64,000 nt of DNA from Impatiens glandulifera (GCF_907164915.1 NC_061862.1:88460846-88524845), one strand, 5' to 3'. Shown: positions 46,976 through 59,996, counted from the stretch's first letter. Notes: generated by a model not told the origin, from the letters alone. Numbers and translations: made by a program.

Positions 46976-47402
46976 ATAAAATATATGAATGAAAAAATTG
47001 CAGCGAATATGTGTGAAAGCAGATGATATGTCACTGCTTTTAATAATTTATCTCTCTTAAAATTTTTATTATTTAAAATAATTATTTAATACTTTCCCTA
47101 CTCTCTAATTTTTATTACAAAATTATTATAAATATTTACTTAATTTAAAATTAGATAAATAAATTCTTAATTTTAACTCAAATTAAAATGAGTAATATTC
47201 ATATTAAATAGAATTCAAATTATTAATATATATATATATATAAATAAATAAATAAAGAAAACATTATTGTGTAAAAAAAAAATTATAATATTATGAACAA
47301 GTTTAATTTTTAATATATATTTTAAAAAAAAATGAAATAAGAGAAGAGAGACTTTGAGAAATAAAAAAAAGATAAATTTAAAAAAAAAATTATAATTTAA
47401 TA
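46558..47402. other. INO80 3' region and AT-rich spacer
   Basis: Includes the probable 3' UTR and a (TA)n run at 46920-46970. No gene seen. Confidence 0.6.
46920..46970. repeat. (TA)n microsatellite
   Basis: About 50 bp of pure TA dinucleotides. Confidence 0.95.
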
Positions 47403-47509
47403 ATGAGAAATGATTGGGAGAGAGAATTTGGTGAGGAAATAAGAGATTGAATGACGTTGTGGCAATAGTCATTCCCTCTCTCAAATTTCTTCCCCTATCA
47501 CTCTTTTTT
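47403..47509. mobile_element. MITE, copy 3 of the three-copy family
   Basis: 107 bp from ATGAGAAATGATTGGGAG to CCCCTATCACTCTTTTTT. The shortest copy; its ends match 33645-33797 in reverse complement and 4848-5041. Confidence 0.75.
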
Positions 47510-49682
47510 AATAATATATATATATATATATATTTATATTTATAATTTAATATATATTTTAAAAATATATATTTATATAATTTATTAATTTAATTTATTC
47601 ATTCTCTTTAATATTATTAATTTTAAAAATACATAAATTAATTAATTAACTTAATAGATAAAAAAATAATTAAATAAATTAAAAATAAATAATTAATTTA
47701 TATTCAATTTCTTATTCTCTTATTTATATATATATATAATTAATTAATTTAAATATATAAATATATATTTATAAATTAATAAATAAAAAGAGAAAAATAA
47801 ATAAATAAAAAGAGAAATTATTAATAAAAAGAGGAAAAAAATAAATATTTTGAATTAAACTTAGTCATCCATCTTAATCACCTTGACACTCATCGGTTAC
47901 ACTTTTACTATAAAGTTTTGACTCCTTTATCATTACTCATAATATATGGTGTAATTTATGTTTAATTTTTAAAACAAATAAAAAATTTTAGGAACAAAAT
48001 TGAAAAAATGAAAAATTTAGAGATTGAATTGGAGTGATATTTTGAACTTTAGCGTGATATGCAAGAAAGAGTGGAAGATAACTAACATATTTTCCGGAGT
48101 TAAATTTCTTATATATTAAACTAAATTACATAAATAAGTTTATTTGTTAGACCATATTTTGTTTTTGTCAATTTTTTTAGCATAATTAATGTTGTTACAA
48201 CGTGATAGGATCAAATTTGCACTTTTTTCTAGCCTTTCTGTTTTGTTCACCATTTTTTTCAGAAGCACCTAGATTGAAAGCTTAGACCAATGTTTTTCAA
48301 TTTTGATTGGTCTCAATTAACATTGCGACCTCCACTTCCTCTTTTGAATACGTGATATCGTCCTCCTTTCTTGAGTCCTAGGCTGTAAGATATTTCAAAA
48401 TTGTTTCAACTCACCATGATTGAATTCAGCCTGCTCGCATTTTAGTTTCACTAGTAATTTCCATCCTTGTTTGTGATCACTCATTTGTTATTGGGACTAA
48501 CATGTCATTTATGTCCGTTAAATTTGTGAAGAGACAGATGTAGAGTGGAAATTGTATTATTAAAGTTGTTATTTGAACAATTACATCTCCATATGTATAG
48601 GAGTTTTACAACTAACTAACCATTAATAAAACTAAGTAACAATTTAAACCAATTAACAATTTTAATTACTAACTAATAAATTGTATTATTATTTTTACAT
48701 TTTCCATCAAGGAGGAACGTAATTGAAACAAAATTTCACTTTGACAAAAACAAGTCGATGAAACATCAAACTACGATCATTCAGACTAATACAGTAAGTT
48801 TCATTTTTTTAAGCTATCAAATTTAGACAGTTGAACAAACCAAATTCAGTAAGTTCCATTTTTTTTAACTATCCAGCTTAGATAGCCCATTTTTTTCGGT
48901 TATCAGTTTTAACCTTTGTAGCTTTAGTTTTTTTTTTTTCAAATAAGCCAATTTAGCAATCTTTTTGGTATTGACGAATCGTATCGACAAATCTTTTTTT
49001 TTTTTTTCGACGATTACAAGAAAATCTTTCTCTGCGTCTTGAAGACTATCAAAATCTCATTTTGATCCTATAAAACCACCGTCCTTGCATCCGCTCCAGC
49101 ACCACACCAACCAACTGATTCCTTCCATGAGAGGAAAAAAGGGTGTTGTGAAATTTCACTCCTTGGACGATGTGGGAGAAAGAAGACACAATTTTCTTCA
49201 TCAACCATTGCATCTTATACCACATAAATCTCTCTTTTGAATTCAGTTGCAAGGCACTCAATAACTATATCATCTCCAAATGCAGTAGCATGACAAACTT
49301 GGTTCTCATCTACAGTTAATAAACCCTTCTCGATATATTGCAAGAGTGATGATGATGAATTCGTCATCAGGACAACGGAAATGGAGGAATCAGTTAATAA
49401 ACCATTACGTTAGTTTTATCCTATGAATATCCAATGAATTAGTGATGATGAGAATGGTATCTGGAGGCTGAATATCTTGATAGAATGGCTAGAGAACGCT
49501 AAGTGAAGCTAATTATCGTTCACCACCATTGAATAACTCGTTGATGTGGATGTTTAAATGTTGAAGGGTTCGGTTCAGAACCAAGATGACATAATGAGTG
49601 AAAAAATGGCTCAAATGCACGGACTCACAAACAAATTGCTTTATTGAGGTGAGTATATTTTCTAGGAAGAAGAGAGAATCAA
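47510..49682. other. AT-rich intergenic sequence, nothing recognised
   Basis: A 70-codon ORF at 49261-49049 (minus) and surrounding moderately GC-richer DNA (49020-49640) resemble no family I know. The stretch at 48530-48740 has an LTR-like look, but no ends could be defined. Confidence 0.45.
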
Positions 49683-49685
49683 TAA

Positions 49686-50464
49686 GGTAGCGTTTGTTAT
49701 ATGGTATTAATTATATATGTATTAATTGTAAGTGGTATAAGTTGTAAAGGGGTATTAAGAGGTATAAATTATATATATGTTATATTTGTATTTGGTGGAA
49801 AGTATGAGAGAGTTATAAATTGTATAGATTTTATAATTTTGTATTTGGTTGGTAATATAAAAATGTTGTATAAAATGTAAAAATCAATTTTACCCTTTAT
49901 ATTTATATAAATTTAATTTAATTGTTAAATTTATATTTATTTAATTTTAATTTTTTTATTATTTTCATCAAAAATATATTAAATTATCTTATATATTTTA
50001 TAGCAACAATCATTTATTTATTTAATATTATATATATTTAAATAGAATCTATATATAATACATTTTTTAAATAATTTTAACATTTTTAAAATTGAGGGAG
50101 TAAATGATTCATATATTAACTTTTTATATAGATTCACCAAACTGTAATTACAAAAAAAAAAAAATGTAAATAACATATCAAATAGGAAAAAAAAAGAAAC
50201 ATAATTAAAATAGAAGGGTAAATGTAAAAATAGGGATTTCAAATAAAGAAAATAATAAAAGTAAAAGTATAAGGGTAAATATGAAATATATTTGTTTATA
50301 TAAGCTTGTAATATATAGGTTCCACTAGGTACAAACTTGTATCTAGTTTGAAGGATAAATTATATGACTTTCAAACACTATTTATATAAAATAATTAACC
50401 AAACAATTAACTAAATTTAGTGTAGGTAATACCTACAGTTTAATACTATCTAACAAACATGGCC
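49686..50464. mobile_element. PIF/Harbinger (Tourist-like) MITE
   Basis: 779 bp. Left end GGTAGCGTTTGTTATATGG; right end in reverse complement GGCCATGTTTGTTAGATAG. Both continue with TATTAA. Flanked by TAA on each side (49683-49685 and 50465-50467), the 3-bp TWA duplication of this superfamily. The interior is AT-rich and has no credible coding region. Confidence 0.7.
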
Positions 50465-50467
50465 TAA

Positions 50468-50785
50468 GAGTACTAGGTTAAATTGAATTACATCTACATA
50501 CTAAAAAAGAATAAAACTATGTATTATGGTGCCAAAAAGATCAAATAGTCTATTGTCTTATCAAGATACATTTGTCTTTTATTTATTTTTCTTGTGTAGT
50601 TGAGAACCCGTCTCTTAGAAGGGAGGTGTACATATGCTTGACCCTATATTGTAAAGAGGACCAAGTTGGTTGATTGCGGCCTAATGTTTTCAACTATACA
50701 TTGTATTAGAATTACATGATCCACTTATATCCGCATCCAAATGAAGCATATGTAATAGTGACCATAAACCATAGATCACCTATTC
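50468..50785. other. Spacer left of the second transposon nest, no gene recognised
   Basis: No ORF with family resemblance. May hold more of the LINE relic that begins at about 50786. Confidence 0.4.
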
Positions 50786-50918
50786 GGGAGTATTGCTTCA
50801 GAGTTTTGGGACATATTCTATAAAAACCCAGAGCTGATCAGTTTCCCGAGCGAATGAATGAAATCAAATAAACGGCACTACTCAAAGCCAAGGGAAATAG
50901 ATTTGCAACAAGCGTGTT
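50786..50918 (+). pseudogene. LINE reverse-transcriptase C-terminal relic, left half
   Basis: In frame with the segment past 61715, it reads ERMNEIK, then TALLKAKGNRFATSVF. Together they resemble the zf-RVT tail of plant LINE polyproteins. Split by Copia element D. Confidence 0.45.
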
Positions 50919-51389
50919 TGATGAGAAAAGTAAATGGGATAACTAGTTGAAGTTAATCCCTAAATAATATTCTCACTTGACTGAACTAGAGGAGCAAATA
51001 AGAACGATCACGTAATAAAAAAATAATGCAAGACAATAGATTTTTAACGTGGAAAACTCCTTCACTATGAAGGATAAAAACCACAGGACCTTTCTCCGGT
51101 CCAGAAAAACTCCACTAAATAAACAATGTTTACACAATCACAAATTGCCACCAAAGGCACTAGACAACATAAATATGATCTAACTCAAATCAACAAACAT
51201 TGAGATCAATAAGAGTTAGAGATGAACAAACTAGGATTACAGCCCCTACTGATCTCCAAAACTGCTATGCAACCCTTTTGAAAATACCCAACTTGTTGAT
51301 ATATATCTAGCAATGATCAAATGCTAAAAACTGCTCACTCTTGACATGTAAATCATGTGTACTGTCCACTACTTGACACGTGAAGAAAT

Positions 51390-52187
51390 TGTTGGAATTT
51401 TAAACTAATTCATAAATTCCATTAATGAATGGAAATGAGAATTTGGGTAAATAAAATCAAATGAAATTCAAACGAAATTCACATGAAATTCAAACGTGAA
51501 TTAAAGTGAAATTTGATCCAAATAATTAAATTATTTTGTTAATGATGTAATTAACATTTAATGGCTTGAAAAATAATTATCAAATTAAATATGTTTAATT
51601 TTGTTAATTGTCATTGTAACATTCATGATATTATTGCTATCAATTTATTAGCAAGAAAATCATGTAACGTGTATTTTCTATCGAAGAGAAAATACAAAGG
51701 GCAATGAAGAGGTAATCAAGGTCAGTCGTTGGATCAAAGATTAATGGTTGATTTTATTTTTATGAAAGTTTAACTTTTCAACAATATAAAACCCCTCATC
51801 TCTAATCTCAAATTTTACATTATCTTATATTTTTTCTCACACTAGAATTCCAAAAGTCTTCTTGTTTTGTGAGTGTTCTTCGAGTTCTTTGTTCGATTTT
51901 TCCGTTGAAACCCGGTGATAGTTCAGGTACTTTATCAAGCTTGTTGTGTAGTGATTTCGGTGCTGAATCACTACTAGATTCGTTGTGCCCTGGGAGACAG
52001 CCATCCGTGATAAGCTTTAGCACATGGAGAGACGGTGGAACTGTTTTAAGGGAAATGTGCTAAGCACATGCCTCGAATCAACAATTTATTCGGTGATATT
52101 GTTTTTCATATATTTTATTTATTTCATCTATTTGTAACATAATTTATATATATATTTCTGTTATTTTTCAAGACAAGATTTCTAACA
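51390..52187 (+). repeat. Element E left LTR
   Basis: Contains a TATA box (TATAAA, 51785-51790) and a GC-richer block (51860-52070) shared with the right LTR. Confidence 0.9.
51785..51790 (+). promoter_or_regulatory. LTR TATA box of element E
   Basis: CAATATAAAACCCC; the same word is in the right LTR at about 56689. It predicts transcription starting near 51815. Confidence 0.55.
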
Positions 52188-52940
52188 ATCTTAAAACAGT
52201 TCCATGTGCTAAGTTATTTAGTAGCTTTTGCCGTCGAAAATCTTTGTCTTTGATGTTTCAGAAATACGAGTCACGATATTGCAAAAGAGATGATGGCTCA
52301 TTTCGACAAGTTGAAATTATTCATCTTAATAAGAAAAAGAATCGACTAATAAAGATAAGTCTTTATTATACACGTATAATGTTAATTTTTAATATTTTCT
52401 TGTATTATTAAAAGCTTAATTTTATAAGCTGATATATGTTTGACATATAAATTTTCTCAAGAAAAAAAATTGTATATTCAATATACAAATGTTATCTTGA
52501 AAATAATTTAGAAAACAATAATTTGTTTTCTTTTTTATTAAAAGTTTGAGAGTTACTAGAATTATTATTATTAATAAATGAAAAGGTAACTAAAAGGTTA
52601 ACTTATAATTTTCAAAATAAAATAAAATTTGTGGTTATATTTAATAGTAATTAAAATTAATTATAATTAAAACATATGGTTTCAGTTTTAAAATAATTAA
52701 TTATAATATATATACATTCTTAAATTAATTAAGCGTGATAATTAATAAGAATGTGATATGTTGATTATTAACGAAATATAGTCTATTTATATATGTACAT
52801 ATAAATTCTCTTATATATTACCGTTTGATTATGATACTAAGTTATCAATTTTGTTTGACAGAGTTTAAGTCAAAAATAAGAGAAAAATAAGTTTCTTTGA
52901 AGAGAAGACAAAATGTCGTAAACAGTAATACAACAATAAA

Positions 52941-53015
52941 AGGGTGCATTGGCACAGTGGTTCAAAGTTCAGACGCAAGTGTGTGAGGAGGCGAAAGGTC
53001 CCTAGTTTGAATCCC
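52941..53015 (+). mobile_element. tRNA-like (SINE-type) segment inside element E
   Basis: A-box-like TTGGCACAGTGGTT at 52949-52962 and B-box-like TAGTTTGAATCCC at 53003-53015, with intervening sequence of about tRNA length. It differs from the SINE heads in INO80. No anticodon stem can be assigned. Confidence 0.5.
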
Positions 53016-53180
53016 ATTTTAGATGTGTTATAAAATGACAATAGTCATTTATGTTGAAACCATTCCAATTTCTTGTGTAGAAATTATGTGATGAATGGAT
53101 AGTCAATAATTTCTTGATAGAAATCAGACTAGTTAAAATAGTCATTTATGTTGAAACCATTCGAATTTCGTAGAAATTAT

Positions 53181-53310
53181 GAGATGAATGAGTAGCCAAT
53201 AATTTCTTGGTAGAAATCAGACTTTTAAAATGACTCTATATGTTGGAGATGAATGAGTAGCCAATAATTTCTTGGTAGAAATCAGACTTTTAAAATGACT
53301 CTATATGTTG
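53181..53310. repeat. Perfect tandem duplication, unit 65 bp
   Basis: Two adjacent copies starting GAGATGAATGAGTAGCC at 53181 and 53246. Part of a wider set of related phrases (AATTTCTTGTRTAGAAATTATG) recurring through 53060-54560. Confidence 0.9.
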
Positions 53311-56292
53311 GAGATGAATGAGGTCGATAATGATTTCTTATAAAAAAAACATGATTTGTCTAAATGACATTTATTATGAATGTTGAAATCATTATAATTT
53401 CTTATGTAGAAATTATGAAATAAATTGAGTATAGAAATTTTAATTTCTTAAGATTAAATAAGTTGTTTGTGTTAGAACTTATTCTAATCATGCATTGAAA
53501 GAGACAATTATGTAAGTCGAAATATTTTCGCAATAATTATCTCGGTGAGAATGATCCACCTAGATTTGTCACGTGGATTATCGTTCATAACACGATAATA
53601 TAATTACTTCGATTAAGACATGAGGTACATTTGTAGTTATGTTTTATTTGATTATATTGCTAAGTGATTATTTATATATATCATGCATATTAGCTAATAA
53701 TATGATGATTCATGTTCTTTCATAATAAGTATGATTATCTAGAAATTTATATATATATATATATATAAATTAAGATTTATTTTCTATCTATTTTTATTTT
53801 AATAGATAATTTTGAAATTTGTCACATGTGTTCTTTGATTGACAAAGATTTGTTATAGAATATTAAAGGTCACCTAATTAATTAAGAAATGAATAATTGA
53901 TGACATGAATATTTATTTATATAATTAGTTAGTTTTATATTTGATTAAAGATAAATGATCAACATTCTAATTAAGTGTAATAATTAATATTTTAATTATT
54001 TATCATGTATTTTTAATGATAAATGAAGTTATATATATATTTATTTAATAATATATATGACTGTTATTGACTATATATATTATAGTTGTTTTGTCATTGT
54101 GGTGACTAAAATGAAAGAAGCAATAATATATAATATCATATATATATGGATATATTAATTTTGGTTTAATATAATATATTTGATATACATTGTTCAATTG
54201 CATCATTAAGACTTACTTAATTTGATAATCTTGAAATCAAACAATTACAAGGAAAGTCTTGTTTGATTTGAGAATAATGTGGCAAACGTGCCGATATTGC
54301 GGTATGCAAACGTGCAACCGAAAATAAATGTTTAAGCGGCTTTGGCCAAAGATGCTTGAAACATTATGGTTTCTTTTGTAAAATCATATGATATGGTGAA
54401 TATTTATTTGATTAAATATTCTAATTTCTTTTATAGAAATTAAGTGTTGAAATAAATATTTTAATTGATTATATTTCTTATGTGGAGATTATGTGAAGAA
54501 TGATTTATATATGAATAAACATTCTAATCTCTTGTATAGAAATTATATTTTATTCAATTAATTATTTATGATATAGTTATCTTATTCATATAAGTATAAC
54601 AAAAGAAATTTGTAAAAGAATTGTGTGACAATTTCTTGATTAGAAAATCATTGATTTAAATTATACAAATGTGTGTGATTTAAAAAGGATACCAACACGA
54701 ATATGGGGGCAAATATTTTTATTGATTATAACACAAAAATGATTGTGTATATTATGATAAATGTTAAAATAATTTGTTGTTAGAGAAACATGTTCTCTAT
54801 AAAAGATAAAGTTGCGCAACTTTATAAAAAGAAATAAAATAACAAGAAATGTCTTGTTTATATTTGCTGAGGTGGTGCTCAAATCGATATTTAAAATTTT
54901 AGGATTTTGAAATCAAGAAACGTGTCATATTTTGACATTACTTTCATAAAAATTTTGAAGAATCAATGTCTTCAAAAAGATTTTATGAAATAAATGAAAA
55001 GGAAAGTTTATACAGTCTTGATATGACTTATAATAAATTTTATAATAATGATATGAAAATTTGATCATACTTTTATTAAAAAGTGGATGTGACAATTATA
55101 TATATCATTAAGACAATGAAAATTATTTCATTACATGTCTTTTGTACGATATTTTATCATTGAAAATTACGATAAAAATGATGAAATCCATTAAGGATAT
55201 GAATTGCACCAAACGAAATATCATGTTGTTATCAAATGATATGTTGATATTATTAAATGAAAGAGTTTACGTCTAAAAGTGAATATGTTTACACTTAGAA
55301 GTGCAATCTACGTATGGAAATCTTCTAAGAAACTTATGATGGATAGATTAAACGTTATAATCTATATTTTTGACTTATGTCGAAAAATAAAATATTTTTA
55401 TGTAAAATATATAATCGTTTACACGAAGGCAAAATAGTTCAAAGACATTTTGTCTACTAGTTAGCCAAGTAAACAATATTTTCATAAAAAATTATATGAT
55501 AAGCATGTACGAATGACTATGCTTCTTATTAAAAGATGTTCCAAGGTTAACTAAGAATGTACCAACATGAATTTCTAATTATTGTAATTGTAATTAGAAA
55601 TTGGACAAGCTTAGAGTCAGTGACAAGTCTAGACATACACGTCTTAGACATAATGTCATTAGACTATACTCTCTAATGGAGTTATCAAATTTGACTATGT
55701 AAGTCAAAGATAACATTGTGGATCCACTAATCAGATTATTGAATAGAGAGATAGTTTGAAGTCTTGTGAGACATTAGCCTACTATAAGTTGGTATGAAGG
55801 AAAACCCAACCTATGCAGACTGGAGATCCCAAGAACTAGGTTCAATGGGACAACCTAATTGTACTAACTTGGAAAGTTATTATTGAGGATTAATCCTATA
55901 ACGAAACAATATATATTTTGACGAGGATAATCATATCGCTTTTAATGATTCTTTGTGAGCAAATAGATCACCTATGTGAGGGAGAAGTGGGGCCGCTTCG
56001 AAAGAATTGCACGGCTCAATTCTAGACCCTCTCACAGAGGCGCGTGTTCCATGGCCAAAATGGACACATCCATGAGAGCTTGACATGTATCAGGGAGAAT
56101 TCTATGTGAAAGTGTGTAATCGTTTACACAAAAGGCAGAATAGTTCAAGGACATCGAGTCTACTAATCAGCTAGTAAAGTTATATGCTTTCACAAGGGAA
56201 GGTTCAAAGGGTTACACCTACCTATCCTATGTAGAATTCAACGGTTGAACCTTCACCGGGTTAATCTTTCAATTTCCATTAATGTGGGGGAT

Positions 56293-57093
56293 TGTTGGAA
56301 TTTTAAACTAATTCATAAATTCTATTAATGAATGGAAATGAGAATTTGGGTAAATAAAATCAAATGAAATTCAAACGAAATTCACATGAAATTCAAACGT
56401 GAATTAAAGTGAAATTTGATCCAAATAATTAAATTATTTTGTTAATGATGTAATTAACATTTAATGGCTTGAAAAACAATTATCAAATTAAATATGTTTA
56501 ATTTTGTTAATTGTCATTGTAACATTCATGATATTATTGCTATAAATTTATTAGCAAGAAAATCATGTAACGTGTATTTTCTATCGAAGAGAAAATACAA
56601 AGGGCAATGAAGAGGTAATCAAGGTCAGCCGTTGGATCAAAGATTAATGGTTGATTTTATTTTTATGAAAGTTTAACTTTTCAACAATATAAAACCCCTC
56701 ATCTCTAATCTCAAATTTTATATTATCTTATATTTTTTCTCACACTAGAATTCCAAAAGTCTTCTTCTTGTTTTGTGAGTGTTCTTCGAGTTCTTTGGTC
56801 GATTTTTCCGTTGAAACCCGGTGATAGTTCAGGTACTTTATCAAGCTTGTTGTGTAGTGATTTCGGTGCTGAATCACTACTAGATTCATTGTACCCTGGG
56901 AGACAGCCATCTGTGATAAGCTCTAGCACATGGGGAGACGGTGGAACTGTTTTAAGGGAAATGTGCTAAGCACATGCCTCGAATCAACAATTTATTCGGT
57001 GATATTGTTTTTCATATATTTTATTTATTTCATCTATTTGTAACATAATTTATATATATATTTCTGTTATTTTTCAAGACAAGATTTCTAACA
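56293..57093 (+). repeat. Element E right LTR
   Basis: Direct repeat of 51390-52187, preceded by the polypurine tract. Confidence 0.9.
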
Positions 57094-57151
57094 GAAATGT
57101 GTAAAAATAACCTTAGTGGCTATTTAGATTGTGGGCCAAATTATTTGGGTT

Positions 57152-58500
57152 TTACCACATAGGAAGGGACCCAACTGACCAACAATTCTCCCCCTCCCGA
57201 CTATGTGGAGGATGTTGCCAATTCCGCAACCAAGCTGCAAGCTTCAAGCTTCCATTTATGTAGTGCTTTAGTACACATATCAGCACCATTATCATTAGTA
57301 TGGATTTTGTCAAGTACAAATCTCTTGGAGTCCAAAGTTTCACGAATCCAATGATATCTCATTTCTATATGTTTTGATCGACCATGAAATGTAGGGTTTT
57401 TGCTGAGATGAATAACACTTTGGATGCCACAAAATAATACATACTTTTTTTGATTAAGATCAAGCTCTGTACTAAACTTTTTCATCCAAAGTAACTCTTT
57501 TCCAGCTTCTATGATAGCAATGAACTCGACCTCAGTAGTGGATAATGCAACACACTTCTACAACCTTGACTGCCATGCCACAGCTCCCCCTGCAAAAGTG
57601 AACAAATATCCAGAAGTAGACTTCCTTGAATCCACATCTTCAGCCCAATCAGAGTCAGTATAGCCAACGATAGTAGGCTCTGCACTTCCAAAGCAATGCT
57701 TCAAATTAGAAGTACCCCGTAGGTATCTTAAAATCCATTTAACTGCCTCCTAATGTTTCTTTCCTGGATTAGATAAAAATCTGCTGACCGTGCCAACTGC
57801 ATGCGCTATATCAGGCATGGTGCAAACCATTGCATACATTAAACTCCCCACAGCAGATGCGTACGAGACTTTTTGCATTTATTCTTTCTCTTGCTCACTA
57901 GAAGATGATTGATCAGAACTCAATCTAAATGATGTAGCAAGAGGCGTACTTACAACTTTTGACCTTTCTAAATTAAATCATTGAAGTACCTTCTCAATAT
58001 ATCTTTCTTGAGAAATCCAGAGCTTTTTGCACCTTCTGTCTCGATCAATACTCATCCCAAGAATATGCTTTGTCGGCCCTAAGTCTTTCATTGAGAAACA
58101 ATTACTCAACTCTTCTTTTAAACTGCCAATACGCGATGCATTTAAACCAGCAATGAGCATGTCATATACATAAAGCAATAGAATGACAAAGTCATTAGCT
58201 GAAAACTTCTGCACAAAAACACAATGATCAGAAATAGTTTTCTTGTAGCCTTGCTAATCCATGAACGACTCAATCTTCTTGTACCATTGTCTCGGTGCCT
58301 GTTTCAAACCATATAAGCTCTTTTTCAACTTGCACACACAATTTTCTTTGTTATGCACAACAAACCCTTCAAGTTGCTCCATGTATATTTCTTCCTCCAA
58401 ATAACCATGAAGGAAAGCTATCTTCACATCCATCTGTTCCATCTCTAGGTCAAGACTAGCCACCAAGCCCATAACAACCCGAATTGAAGACATCTTGACT
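57152..58500 (-). pseudogene. Element D reverse transcriptase and RNase H
   Basis: RT motifs on the minus strand: LEMEQMDVKIAFLHG, YMEQLEGF, CKLKKSLYGLKQAPRQWY. The catalytic box reads YVYD where YVDD is expected (codon at 58166-58164), and MKDLGPTKHILGM follows. RNase H (57691-57185) includes HLSKNPTFHGRSKHIEMRYHWIRE and, at the end, CTKALHKWKLE. Stops separate the blocks. Confidence 0.85.
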
Positions 58501-59960
58501 AGTGACTACTGGTGAGAATATATCTTCAAAGTCAACACCTTTCTTCTAACCAAAACCTTTAACGACTAATCTGACTTTAAATATTCCCTCGGGTTTTATT
58601 TTGAATAACCAATGATGTTTTAAAGCCTTTCTTCCTTTAAGAAGCTTAACCAACTCATAAGTATGATTGACAAGTAGTGATTGCATTTCATCATTCATAG
58701 CTGCAATCCATTATGCTTTCTGCTTACTCTCAATAGCTTCTCTATAACATTCAGGTTCATCATCATTTGTCAAAAGTACATACTCATTAGTTGAATAGTG
58801 GTTATATTGTTTCTGGTGGATCGTCTAACTACATCTTCTGGTACTTGAACTTGGTCATCTGTTTCTTCACCTTCATGATCATCATTTTGAGCTTCATCCT
58901 ATACCATATCTGAATGTTCAGGATCAACTGCAGCAGGCTCATTTACCGGATCCAAATCAATTAAGTCACCACTAGCTCGCGCATCTAACTTCTCTGTCTT
59001 GTTAAAGTCTTCAATGGTTTGATCTTCAACAAACACCACATCACGACTTCTAACAAGTTTCTTCTCAACTGAATCATAACACCGATAACCAAACTCATCT
59101 TGACCATAGCCAATAAAAATATATTGTCTTTTCTTGGTCTCAAGTTTATATATTTTTCATCTTTAGGCACATGAACAAAACATTTACAGCCAAATACTCG
59201 TAGGTGTTCATAGATGACATCTTTACCATACATACCCTATTAGGAACATCAAAATGCAAAGCAACAGTAGGGGTTAGATTAATAACATGTGCATCACAAT
59301 ATAAAGCCTCACCCCAATAATGACTAGGTAGTTTAGCATCTGAAAGTAGACATCTGACTCTCCCTCCATTAAAGTTCTGTTCATCTTTTCCGCCAAACCA
59401 TTCAACTGAGGAGTCTTGGGAGGTGTCATCTAATGCTTGATACCTTGCTCTTTGCAATAAGAATCAAAAGGTCCACGGTATTCTCCGCCATTATCAGTTC
59501 AAATGCATTTCAGTTTCTTCCTAGTTTCTCTTTCAACAGCAACCTTAAATTCTTTAAACACATCAAAATTTGATCTTTGGACTTAAGAGCTCGGACCCAA
59601 AGTTTCCTCGAGTGGTCATCAATGAATGTCACAAAGTAAACTGCACCTAAAAGACTTTACCCTTAATGGACCACAAACATCAGAGTGGACCAAGTCAAGA
59701 ACTTTCTCCTTTCTCGAGGGCGGATGATGCTTAAAGGAGATTCTTCTCTGTTTCCCAGCCAAACAGTGAGCACACTTTTCTAATTTTGTACCTTTTAAAC
59801 CTGAGAGTAAAATTTTCTTTTCCAAACAATCAAATCCATTCTCACTAATGTGACTCAACCTCCTATGCCATAACTCTGAAGAGGTGGTACTCTCAACTGC
59901 ATTAATGAGGTTAGTATGTATAGAAGCCTGCAACCATTATAAGTTAGGAAACTTCTTCTC
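58501..59960 (-). pseudogene. Element D pre-integrase finger and integrase
   Basis: LWHRRLSHISENG to CAHCLAGKQRRISF is the HHCC finger, followed by VLDLVHSDVCGPL of the integrase core. Downstream are KLPSHYWGEAL and YEHLRVFGCKCFVHVPK. Frame changes and stops lie near 59620, 59460 and 58990. Confidence 0.82.
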
Positions 59961-59996
59961 TTGCGCCACAACTAAGGAACCTTTGATAAATTTCCA

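Larger units (their letters stand above)
51390..57093 (+). mobile_element. Non-coding LTR retrotransposon E, nested in D's LTR
   Basis: Target duplication GAAAT at 51385-51389 and 57094-57098. LTRs lie at 51390-52187 (798 bp) and 56293-57093 (801 bp), from TGTTGGAATTTTAAAC to GATTTCTAACA, with roughly a dozen differences by eye. A polypurine tract (TGTGGGGGAT, 56284-56292) abuts the right LTR, so the sense strand is plus. The 4.1-kb interior has no gag or pol resemblance and only short ORFs. No tRNA-complementary primer site beginning TGG is seen after the left LTR. Size and lack of genes resemble LARD-type elements. Confidence 0.9.

Noticed and set aside
49049..49261. 70-codon minus-strand ORF as a gene
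   Set aside because: No recognisable domain, no splice context, and surrounded by repeat-like sequence.
51869..52063. 64-codon ORF present in both LTRs of element E (also 56775-56969), with an antisense counterpart
   Set aside because: It lies in a GC-richer LTR block. Conservation is explained by the two LTRs being near-identical copies, and it resembles no protein.
52941..53015. Functional tRNA gene
   Set aside because: Box-like words are present, but I could not fold an acceptor stem or assign an anticodon; a SINE-type remnant is more likely.
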